Assembly: GCA_958510825.1 (NCBI GenBank) | Contig: OY294049.1 | Span: 434,001 to 498,000, forward strand | Direction: 5' to 3' | Length of the DNA stretch: 64,000 nt | DNA from: Brachypterus glaber | Lineage: Eukaryota; Arthropoda; Insecta; Coleoptera; Kateretidae | Part shown: in pieces, positions 9,544-19,088 of the stretch | Position numbering within the stretch: the first letter of the stretch is position 1 | How the letters are laid out: each line of letters begins with the position of its first letter | The notes under the pieces: generated by a model | Told to the model about the DNA's origin: nothing | Database searches by the model: none | What the model saw: only the letters and a program-made list of their open reading frames with translations | Program-made: the position numbers and the translations under genes

Positions 9544-10425
9544 ACAATTTGTTTACTGTATAAAAAGAATTTACTGCTTCCGTAGTGTGTTGTTCAAGTG
9601 TAGTAGGTATATGCCGTACATACGGTACACTTAGTGTGTGAGTGATGTCACGAATATCGGTGACGTACGTCCACTCGGTAGTGTTTGATTTGGACTGTTT
9701 ACCGTAACACACGGTAATTACTGTTTGTCTGCCACCGTACATACGGTGTTTGTTGTGCACAAAGATATAGTATTCACGGTACTTGGTTTTATGGATATTT
9801 ACCGTACACACGGCACTTGGTAGTGTTCACCGTACACACGGTGAGGTGATTAGTGTCTAACACCGTACGTACGTCAGTACGGTGTTTTTTCACGAATATA
9901 GTGTTCACCGTACACACGGTACTTTTTTTTGTGTTTGTAAGTGCTTGCCAGAAGTGATTGATAAGAAGTCACAAGCAAGTCCAAACGAGCCGAATAGGTG
10001 CCGCCTCTTCGAGGTGAGTCTTAGATATAAGGATGCACGTCGAACGAACTGGTATCTAGAAGAACTAAAAAAAAAAATACCGCCGCCAACAAAATAGTGC
10101 TTTCCCCTGTTAAATCAAAAACGAAAACTTTGTTTTTTTTTAAAAAAAGCCTACAACTTTGGATAATCAATCAACCTATGTTCAAAATTTCAAGTCTTTA
10201 GCCCGAAGCGTTCTTGAGTTCTCGTGGTCACAAATTTCCCGGACACACAGACAGACAGAATTTTTTTGTAATTTTACGGAAATCATATTTTTTTGGATAT
10301 AAAAACTCCGGAAACGTAAAAAAAAGCGTTAAATTTTTTTTTCGAAATTGATCGGCAGTCGACCTGTTAAGACATCTCCTTTCGTTCTTCTTCAATTACA
10401 ATCCAACTCGAAATTTGAAGAAAAA

Positions 10426-10456
<31 letters not shown>

Positions 10457-10613
10457 GTTTGGACTTTTTCGTTCCAAACGAAAATTGATAGAAAAAAAAA
10501 ATTGAAAAAAAAAATTCGAAAAAATTTTTTTTTAAACCATCGATTATTATTGTGCCGCACCCCAAATCGGACCCGCGGAATCCGCGACTTTTTTTTGACT
10601 TTCTGATTTTTAC
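9544..10613. other. H2A-5S spacer with CCGTAC palindrome cluster, unit 1
   Basis: Between about 9610 and 9930 there are at least six short inverted repeats of the form ACCGTAC-n-ACGGT, for example ACCGTACACACGGT and ACCGTACATACGGT. From 10080 to 10600 the spacer is rich in A and T runs and contains ACAGACAGACAGA, as in many dispersed insect repeats. I find no convincing gene. Confidence 0.75.
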
Positions 10614-10653
10614 GGCAACGACCATACCACTTTGAGAATGCCAGTTCTCGTCC
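10614..10653 (+). rRNA. 5S rRNA gene, 5' fragment (nt 1-40), interrupted, unit 1
   Basis: The first 40 nt of a 5S gene (GGCAACGACCATACCAC...), cut after GTTCTCGTCC by element C. The intact gene is visible in units 3 and 4. Confidence 0.95.
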
Positions 10654-10901
10654 CATTCCGGTTCGTACTCTCTTGGCGACCGGAGGTATCGCTGCGCTAC
10701 ACGACGTCAATAGTCAGTTGATATCAAATATTTTTATATCTTTATTTTATTTTACATTATGGAACTTTTTATTTTTATTTTCATATTTTCGGGCGGGTAG
10801 TTAAGAATAGTATTAGTGCTAGTTATAGACATAGTTTTTAAGTATAGTTTAAGTATTAATTAAGTTTTGTGTGTGCCGTACATAGACGTTGTGCCAACGC
10901 T

Positions 10902-12481
10902 ATGGCCGAGAATGACAGTGCGGATGGCCTGGGAAGCCACTCTTACGGGTCCTCCCAGGATTCACCCAGATTTGATGAATTCGTGAAAAATTATGGGTCA
11001 AACGAAAGCCTTACTAGAAAGCGCGCGGTGGACAGCCCCCGAGAAGATCGTTTGGAAGGTGATATGGTGTTATCTGATAGTGACAGCGATAACAACCAAA
11101 ACAAACCACAGCAAAACAACAAGCATCGACGGCTCTCCGACGCTGGGAACCGAGGGAGACCGAACACCTTCAGCACTCGCGCCGGCAGCCGGCGTGCGTC
11201 ACTGCGGGGCTCCACCCAGAGCCTACGAGGCGAAGAACAGGCCGAATCACAAAGAAGCGCATTCAGTGCCTTCACTCCTACCCCCAGCCTGTTTGACCCA
11301 AAGGACATGGAGGCGGTCAGAATTGAAGTAAAGGCCCACATAAACACCCCCATGAGCCAAGTTGAAACTAGAAAACTGAACCAAGTGGAACAAGACAGAT
11401 TAAGGGAACTGAGAGCCAAATTAGAAGTAGAAGACAATAAAAGACAGGAATTAGAAGAAGAAAGAAAAAGAAGGGATGCTGAAAGAGAGGAATTTATAAG
11501 AAAACAGCAGATTGAATTAGACCGGATCACAAAAGCCAACTCACAAAATAACTTCCATACTCCGAAAAAAGTTGTGAAAATTTCACAAATCATAGTCAAA
11601 AAGCCAGCACCCACAACAACACAAAATAGGTTCAGACCAATAACCCCGACTGACGATATGGAGGTCACTACAAACAGCAGCCCCACTCCGAAAAAACCAA
11701 CCGCTAAAACAACAACAACCACAACAACAAAACCAAGCAAATATGTACCGCCTATAGTTCTTGAAGGTGTTGCTACCAATGCCAAACAAATAATTGAAGA
11801 GATAAACAACATAACAGACGAAAAAATTACATTAAGATTTACGCGCAACAGCACCATGCTGTATACAAAAAACTTAAAGGACTTCAGTACAGTGAAAGAA
11901 GCCCTAATCGAAGACAAAAACGAATTCCACAGTTACACCCCTCGCTCGGAAAAAACGCGGGCCTTCATCATCAGAGGCCTCGACTCAGATCCGAGCGAGG
12001 CGGAAGTAACTGCTGCGCTAATGGAGGAACACCAAGTAGAAGTACAAAAAATATATAAATTAAAAACTACCGGACGGCCTTTATACATGGCCGTCACAAG
12101 CAGCGCAATCGATGAAAAGTTTCTCAACCAGAATGTCCGGTATCTGATGCATATCCGGATATTCTGGGAGAAAAGAAAAAACAATAAATATATTGTTCAA
12201 TGCCACCGTTGCCAAATGTGGCAACATGCAACCTCAAATTGCAACAGAGGGCCGAGATGTCTGAAGTGCGGAGAAAACCACTACACGCACACGTGCAAAA
12301 AATCCAAAGACGTCCCGGCGTTCTGTTGCAACTGCCAGGGAGACCACCCAGCCAATTACACCGGATGTCCCACATACCTAAAAATAATGGACCAAATAGA
12401 GGAGAGAAAAATCCTAGAAGCCAACAAAAATCAAAAATACACCGCAGCCCCCCCTCCCAAAAAAAACATTTGGGAAGAAAG

Positions 12482-12517
<36 letters not shown>

Positions 12518-12785
12518 AACCCCCCCACAACCTCAAACCAAAATACCCCCACCCCAATCCCGCAATCCACCCCCTCCCCCCCGAGATAGTACCCAAAATA
12601 CTAATACCCTTTTTTTCAAAATTTCAGAGGAGTTCAACACCCTGCGCGAGACGGTCAACCTCTCTGAACTGCTGCGGGCCATCCGAGACCTTAATGCCAG
12701 CGTCAGCCAAGCTACCTCCATGAGGGACAAGACAATGAGATGCATGTCATTCTTTGACGGGCTAGAGGACAACTATAGGATTTAA
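10902..12785 (+). CDS. Element C copy 1 ORF1: Gag-like protein
   Basis: 627 residues from the ATG at 10902; the frame is open from an upstream GTG but the ATG (MAENDSADG) is the plausible start. An acidic/basic N-terminus is followed by a charged coiled-coil stretch around LEEERKRRDAEREEF. Next comes the conserved ORF1 core (SEKTRAFIIRGLD...), three zinc knuckles (CHRCQMWQHATSNC, CLKCGENHYTHTC, CCNCQGDHPANYTGC) and a glutamine/proline-rich region. The Gln run is two residues shorter than in copy 2. Presumed element RNA-binding protein. Confidence 0.88.
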
Positions 12786-12885
12786 AGAGCTAAGTACAAT
12801 AAATGTTTGTCTTTTTAATTGCGACGGCGTCGCAAAATCCCTCCCCGAACTCCCCCAATTCCTTCATGATAACAGGGTAGATATT

Positions 12886-15474
12886 ATGTGCCTTTCGGAG
12901 ACCCACCTAAAGCCAAATAAACCCGATTTGAGGCTAGGCGGCTACACGGTGTACAGACAGGACAGACTTAATAGGCCAAAGGGTGGCGTGGCCATTGTGG
13001 TCAAAAATAACATCCCCCACACCCTCCTACCCCATAATCCCAATGCAAGTATTGAAAACGTAACTATCAAGTTGCTAAACAATACTTGCATTTCCTCCAT
13101 TTACAACCCTCCCAAAAACAACTTCACCCACCGGGAGATAGACAGTCTCCTATCTGTGGGGCGTAAAGTCCTACTGGCCGGAGACTGGAACTCCCCCCAC
13201 CCCCAATGGAACTGTCCACGTCCCGATGCTAGAGGGAATGCGCTAGCAGACTACATCGCGAACAATCACGTGGCAGTTTCATTCCCTAACACCCACACCC
13301 ACTTCCCCCACAATGGCCAGTCACCCTCCACCATAGACATCCTGATAAACAAAAATCAAGATGTCACCGATCTGTACACCCAAAGCGGCCTGGTCTCAGA
13401 TCATGTCCCTGTATTTTTCACTATACAGGGCGATAAACAAATAATCATTGAAAAAATAAATCGGGACTATGCCAAGGCCAACTGGGCCGGTTTCCGAAAG
13501 CACATAAACGACCGCCTTGTTATCACTAACCAGATCCCCACCCCCGCATCCCTTGATGCCCAAGTTTCCTCCCTCACTAAACTCATCCATGAGGCTAGTG
13601 AGGTACACATCCCCAAAATAAGGGTAGTGAATAATAAATCACTACCCGAGAGCATCCTCCGCCTTATTCAAAAAAAGAATAGGGCGAGAGCGAGGTGCAA
13701 CCAAACGCAGAGTGCCAGTGACCGAGCCGAGAAAAACAGACTTTGTCGCGAGGTCAGGGAACGCATCATAGATTACCGCAACATGCAATGGGAAAGCAAA
13801 CTCCTAAAAATAGACCCTCGCGACAACAAAAGCCTGTGGAACTTGACTCGGTCACTGAAATTCAAACCTAACCCCATCCCCACCATCAACGCCAACGGTG
13901 GGGAACACGTAACTAACGCCGAAAAGGCCGAAGCTCTCGCGGAGCATTTCCACAGCGTACACCAACTCGATAACAACCTTACACACGAACAACGTGAAAT
14001 CGTGGACGCTGTGGGGGCGTTCCGCGAGAGTGACGTCACAATCGGCAGAGCTGAACTACCCCGCATCATGGTCCATCCCAGCGAGGTAAGAGAACAAATC
14101 AAGCTCTTACCGGCCAGAAAGGCACCTGGCTGGGATGGTATCGATGGCAAACTTATAAAGAACCTGCCCAAAAAAGCGGTAGTTCAGCTCAGTTATATTT
14201 TTAATGCCATGTTTCTTTTACAGCACTTCCCCACCGATTGGAAAAAAGCGACAATCATCCCCATACCCAAAAACAAAACCCACCCCTCTGACCCTAACAA
14301 TTACCGCCCCATTTCACTTCTTCCCACCCTGGGGAAATTGGCCGAAAAATTCATATCAAAAAAATTAGACAAATTTATTGAAGACAAAAATATTCTCCCG
14401 CCAGAGCAGTTTGGGTTCCGCAAGCACCACTCCACCGTGTTGCAAGTCGCAAGGGTTGTGCATGACGTGAAGAACAATTTTAACGCTAAGCGTAACACCG
14501 TCATGCTCACCCTTGACGCGCAAAAAGCGTTTGACAGGGTATGGATCGACGGCGTAATATTCAAATACATTATGTGGGACTGCCCCCCATACCTTGTCAA
14601 ACTGCTGGACTCGTATCTGCGAGATAGGGTGTTCCGCGTGAGCGCAAACGGAGTTCTGTCGGGAGAAAAAATTGTCAACGTCGGCCTACCCCAGGGCACC
14701 GTCCTCGCCCCCAAAATTTTTATCTCCTACACCTCCGATATCCCCAAGCACCGGTCCACAAAAGTAGGATTGTTTGCAGACGACGCATGCGTCTATGCAA
14801 CATCCTACTCCTCCGAAGTGGCCGGTCGCAAAATCCAAATGCACGTCCAAATATTACAAAAGTATTTCGACAAGTGGAAAATTAAAATAAATCCGCAAAA
14901 AACAGAACTAATAAATTTCACAAAAAAATATACAAACAATAAAATAAACACTAAAATCAAATATAACAATGTCGAAATACAAGAGAAAACCACAGTGAAA
15001 TATTTGGGCGTGCATTTGGACAAGCGACTAACTTTCAACCCCCATATCAAATCCCTCATAACCAAATCCAACATTGCCGTAAAACGCACCTACCCCCTAA
15101 TAAACCAGAAATCTGTCCTTTCCGTACAGAACAAATGCCTCTTGTACAAGCAAGTTTTGCGCCCTATCATCACCTACGCGGCGCCAGTGTTTTGCAACGC
15201 GTCGGACACGGCGCGGCTGCCACTGAATAGGGTGCAAAACAAATTGCTTAGGCACTGCACGGGCAAGGGCAGATATACCCGAATCGCCGACCTGCAAGAC
15301 GCAGCGGGCGTGACTGACCTCAATACTTACATAAACAAACTAAGCGACAGATTCTACAGATACCATATCACAAACAGCGTACTAACAGAACATATGACGC
15401 ACCTACGGGCGCGTCATAATGTGCACTATAAGCACCGTTTAATATACGGTAACCAGGACATTTTTCACGAATAG
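12886..15474 (+). CDS. Element C copy 1 ORF2: endonuclease-reverse transcriptase (true N-terminus upstream of 12886)
   Basis: 862 residues from the first ATG. The same frame is open upstream to before 12784 and encodes the missing endonuclease N-terminus (VCLFNCDGV...LPELPQFLHDNRVDI) with no ATG, so translation probably starts by frameshift or non-AUG reinitiation near the ORF1 stop. Endonuclease motifs: LSETH, AGDWN, VSDHVP. Reverse transcriptase motifs: NYRPISLLPTLGKLAEK, FGFRKHHSTVLQ, LTLDAQKAFDRVW, LPQGTVLAP and FADD at about 630-633 of this reading. No RNase H seen. The frame is intact. Confidence 0.9.
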   Translation: MCLSETHLKPNKPDLRLGGYTVYRQDRLNRPKGGVAIVVKNNIPHTLLPHNPNASIENVTIKLLNNTCISSIYNPPKNNFTHREIDSLLSVGRKVLLAGDWNSPHPQWNCPRPDARGNALADYIANNHVAVSFPNTHTHFPHNGQSPSTIDILINKNQDVTDLYTQSGLVSDHVPVFFTIQGDKQIIIEKINRDYAKANWAGFRKHINDRLVITNQIPTPASLDAQVSSLTKLIHEASEVHIPKIRVVNNKSLPESILRLIQKKNRARARCNQTQSASDRAEKNRLCREVRERIIDYRNMQWESKLLKIDPRDNKSLWNLTRSLKFKPNPIPTINANGGEHVTNAEKAEALAEHFHSVHQLDNNLTHEQREIVDAVGAFRESDVTIGRAELPRIMVHPSEVREQIKLLPARKAPGWDGIDGKLIKNLPKKAVVQLSYIFNAMFLLQHFPTDWKKATIIPIPKNKTHPSDPNNYRPISLLPTLGKLAEKFISKKLDKFIEDKNILPPEQFGFRKHHSTVLQVARVVHDVKNNFNAKRNTVMLTLDAQKAFDRVWIDGVIFKYIMWDCPPYLVKLLDSYLRDRVFRVSANGVLSGEKIVNVGLPQGTVLAPKIFISYTSDIPKHRSTKVGLFADDACVYATSYSSEVAGRKIQMHVQILQKYFDKWKIKINPQKTELINFTKKYTNNKINTKIKYNNVEIQEKTTVKYLGVHLDKRLTFNPHIKSLITKSNIAVKRTYPLINQKSVLSVQNKCLLYKQVLRPIITYAAPVFCNASDTARLPLNRVQNKLLRHCTGKGRYTRIADLQDAAGVTDLNTYINKLSDRFYRYHITNSVLTEHMTHLRARHNVHYKHRLIYGNQDIFHE

Positions 15475-16374
15475 CCCTATGTTACCAATCAAAATTTTAA
15501 ATGTATGTCAATTTTTATTTTTTATACTTTTCATTTATTTTTTATATTTATTCATATTTATTTCATTATTTCATGTCCACTTTTTAACATTATTATATTC
15601 ATTTTTATTTTTCATGTATATACATGTTCGTCTAATTGTTATGTGTTATTTTAAACAGTGAATGGTATCTGTAGAACTTGGCGCTTAGCCCCGCGGTTTC
15701 ACAGTCAGTCTCGCTCGCGCTTTGCGCTGCCGGCCGACGCGACTGGAAATCCCCAACACAGTCCCCGCAGGTCGATCCGAGGCCGGTGCTCTGCGCTACG
15801 TCCACACACACTGCCGGCGAGGCAGCCGCGTTTGTGGGCGGGGCTAGGGTTCCATAGCAACGGATCGACTTGCGCGCTCCCCATAGCGACCGCAAAACAA
15901 TTATTGTACAGGGTTTTTAAATTCTTTTTCCCTAATTTCTGTTAACCACCTGTCTAGCCCAAATACACCCCATTGATTTTTGTCCCTCAGGTGACATTTG
16001 CTGCTGCACCAAGAACCAAACTGGCACACAAGATCTGTGATCGATTGTGACCCGGAGCAACTTCAGAGAGAAAACAACGAACGCAGGATGGAAACTCCCG
16101 ACCAACTGGCCCTACCATCTCGGCCCAAGGAACGACCCTCCATGCACACGATCCGCTGGGAGAGCGCCAACCCGGACGCGGATGGGCGTGGTCGGGCGTC
16201 GAGGCGCTACATTCAGCTCGCGCTGTGGTGGCGTCGCGACGACTGGCCGCGCCCCTCCGTGATCGGGGTGAGCGCGCCTGCGGCGCGCGTGTATGTGGGA
16301 CCGTTGATAGTATAAGTTAATCCATGCATTGTTAAATCATTTATAATGAATAAAGCCTTTGAAATTTGAATTTG
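15475..16374 (+). other. Element C copy 1 3' UTR
   Basis: About 900 nt: an AT-rich first part (to about 15655), a CpG-rich middle (15660-15880), then mixed sequence ending AATAAAGCCTTTGAAATTTG before the 5S duplication. I see no further gene. Confidence 0.7.
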
Positions 16375-16375
16375 A

Positions 16376-16465
16376 GTTCTCGTCCGATCACTGAAGCCAA
16401 GCAAAGTCGGGCGCGGTTAGTACTTGGATGGGTGACCGCTTGGGAACACCGCGTGCCGTTGCCCC
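16376..16465 (+). rRNA. 5S rRNA gene, 3' fragment (nt 31-120), unit 1
   Basis: Continues from the duplicated GTTCTCGTCC through the GGGCGCGGTTAGTACTTGG internal promoter region to CCGTTGCCCC, followed by the Pol III stop T6 (16466-16471). It retains the box A-box C region but lacks the first 30 nt, so it cannot give normal 5S rRNA. Confidence 0.95.
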
Positions 16466-16731
16466 TTTTTTGTTTTCGTTTGGACGTTTTTTTTGCGAAG
16501 ATTCTTGCATTACAGCCGGTCAGAGCATGCATCATCCCCTGATTTGGAATTCCCTCTAATCGGATTTTAATTCTCGCATTTCTCGATTTATCCATATTAC
16601 GTAGGTACTGATGTAAAATGTCAACAGAGGTAGGTACATACACTCGTACACATTTATTTTATTTTATACGGCTGAAATTAAACAAAACATTGGGCAAGGG
16701 TAAATTCCTTTTCTCTGATGAGAGAACTTGT

Positions 16732-16747
16732 GGTTCTGAAAAGAACC
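16732..16747 (-). terminator. Histone 3' stem-loop of H4, unit 1
   Basis: Minus strand GGTTCTTTTCAGAACC, 37 nt past the H4 stop. Confidence 0.95.
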
Positions 16748-16784
16748 GTTTTTCTTTGTGTTTTCGTTTTTGTCAACGTTGGTT

Positions 16785-17295
<511 letters not shown>

Positions 17296-17621
17296 ACACT
17301 ATAGTCGAGTGAGTGACAGTGAAGAGGTCAGACGTCGCCCAGCAGATTTCCATTGAGTAAGATTATTTTGGTATATAATTATTCTAACTAACATATGCTC
17401 ACTTGTAAGCTTGCTTGCTAAGTGTTGCAGCCCTTTTCACACTGTGGACTTAAGCCAATTCCCACGAACCGCTGAGGCTGGCGGTTTGGTGTGTTAAAGG
17501 TTCCCTGAGACCCCAACCACTAACAATTAGTGCTTAACACTACACCCCCCCCCCGCCCGGGGCCACCCAGGCCCCCGAGAACACTACTTCTATTTTTTCC
17601 CTTCGAAATTCAAAAACCACT

Positions 17622-19088
17622 ATGGCTGAAAATATCGACGCCACCATGGCAAACTTCCCGAACCAACAAATGTCAGACTACTTCCAAGATCAAATCAAGG
17701 CCCAGACAGAGCACTATAAAATCCAGGCTGAATCACATAAAAATCAGCTCGTATTCCTTCAGACACAACTAGCCACCGCAAACGAGACCATCAATGGACT
17801 CCGCGAGGAAATTTCCCGCCTCTCCTCTCAAATAGGGACACTCTTATCCCAAAAAACCCAAACTCCCACCCAAGAGCTCTCCGATGCCCCCGATCATTTC
17901 GAAACGGACATGTCCGTAGTAGAGACTGATTCGGACTCAGTCCGGTCCCCCCTTGCCTCCCCGCGCAAGCGCTTAAACCGGCGCAGAAGGAAACACAAAT
18001 TAAATTCAGACCTAGAAGAAAAACCCGCTAAGACCCAAAAAACCCCCGGCAAAGCGACTGCCTCCGAAGAAGTCGCTAACCCCTCCGGCTCAGGGCCCCA
18101 ACCCCCCGTTACGGCCCCTGTAAACCCAAAAACCCAAGCTACTGGCCCAGGAACCCCCCCCGACCAGGAAGCCCACAAAACCCCCAAAATCCCCCCCATC
18201 ATCATTCGAGCCCCTGAAAAATGGCTAGCCTTGTCCCGCCACTTCAACTCCCAAAAAGTAAACATCCTCCACGCGAAAAATACCTCCGAAGGAGTGCAAA
18301 TTCGCACCCAGACCAGTGACGACTTCCGCAAAGTCACTAGGCACTTAGACACCGAAAAAATTCCCTATCATAGTTTTACCCTCCCGGAGGACAAGGCAAT
18401 CCACGCCGTAATCCGGGGAATCCCCACCCAGATAGACGTCGCAGACGTCCAAGCCGCTCTTATCGAGCGTGGCTACCTCCCCACGTCAGTCGCGAGAATG
18501 ACGCGCACTAAAGACAAGACCCCCATGCCCCTGATCCTAGTCATCCTTCCCAAGGTGACAGGACAACAGCACCCCATATTTAAAGAGACTAGGCTTCTAC
18601 ACCTAGTCATAAAGGTCGAAAGCCAGACCTATAAACCCAAATTCAGGCAATGTCACAAATGCCAACTCTTCGGCCACTCCCAGGCCAATTGCAACGCCCC
18701 GGCCAAATGCGTAAAATGCGCACAAGACCACCACACAACAAAGTGTGAAAAACCCCGTCACACGGACGCAAAATGCGCCAACTGCCTGGGCCCCCACACG
18801 GCAAACTATCATAAATGCCCCAAACACCCATCAAACATCGCTCCAACCCGTACAAGGGTCATACCCCCAACCCAAAAATTCACCCCGGGCATCTCCTACG
18901 CCCAAAAGGCAACCAACGCCGCCACCCCACAACAACCCAAGGCAGCCCCAGGTCCCAGTGCAAATCCCCCCAATATTTTTGATCAATCCCAAATTTCAAA
19001 AATCCACACCTTCATGCAAGAATTCGCCAGCTTCATGCAGGCTTTTGGCTCCCTTCAATTACCCAATCTAGGCCCCCAAAATGTCTAG
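17622..19088 (+). CDS. Element A copy 1 ORF1: Gag-like protein
   Basis: 488 residues. Residues about 20-75 form a coiled coil (EHYKIQAESHKNQL...LREEISRLSSQIG), suited to trimer or dimer assembly. A basic, Pro-rich linker follows, then the conserved jockey ORF1 core (EDKAIHAVIRGIP...MPLILVILP) and three zinc knuckles at about 344-398: CHKCQLFGHSQANC, CVKCAQDHHTTKC, CANCLGPHTANYHKC. A second in-frame ATG at 17646 sits in a perfect GCCACCATGG context and may be used too. Presumed RNA chaperone of the element particle. Confidence 0.92.
   Translation: MAENIDATMANFPNQQMSDYFQDQIKAQTEHYKIQAESHKNQLVFLQTQLATANETINGLREEISRLSSQIGTLLSQKTQTPTQELSDAPDHFETDMSVVETDSDSVRSPLASPRKRLNRRRRKHKLNSDLEEKPAKTQKTPGKATASEEVANPSGSGPQPPVTAPVNPKTQATGPGTPPDQEAHKTPKIPPIIIRAPEKWLALSRHFNSQKVNILHAKNTSEGVQIRTQTSDDFRKVTRHLDTEKIPYHSFTLPEDKAIHAVIRGIPTQIDVADVQAALIERGYLPTSVARMTRTKDKTPMPLILVILPKVTGQQHPIFKETRLLHLVIKVESQTYKPKFRQCHKCQLFGHSQANCNAPAKCVKCAQDHHTTKCEKPRHTDAKCANCLGPHTANYHKCPKHPSNIAPTRTRVIPPTQKFTPGISYAQKATNAATPQQPKAAPGPSANPPNIFDQSQISKIHTFMQEFASFMQAFGSLQLPNLGPQNV

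Larger units (their letters stand above)
10654..16374 (+). mobile_element. Element C, copy 1: jockey-like retrotransposon inside the 5S rRNA gene
   Basis: A 5.7-kb insertion after 5S nucleotide 40, flanked by the duplication AGTTCTCGTCC (10643-10653 and 16375-16385). It has a leader of about 250 nt starting CATTCCGGTTCG (with one extra C here), ORF1, ORF2 and a 3' UTR of about 900 nt with AATAAA at 16349-16354, some 20 nt before the end. It reads in the 5S direction. Copy 2 in unit 2 uses the same site with different junction bases, so the two inserted separately. Confidence 0.93.

Noticed and set aside
9610..9930. Palindrome cluster as a CRISPR-like array
   Set aside because: Repeats are short, irregularly spaced and variable, and the genome is eukaryotic.
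10190..10260. Possible gene fragment around ACAGACAGACAGA in the H2A-5S spacer
   Set aside because: Resembles a common dispersed insect repeat; no open frame or domain of useful length.
15840..15865. X-box-like motif GTTCCATAGCAAC in the element C 3' UTR
   Set aside because: One base short of the RFX consensus spacing and in a transposon 3' UTR; chance is the simplest reading.
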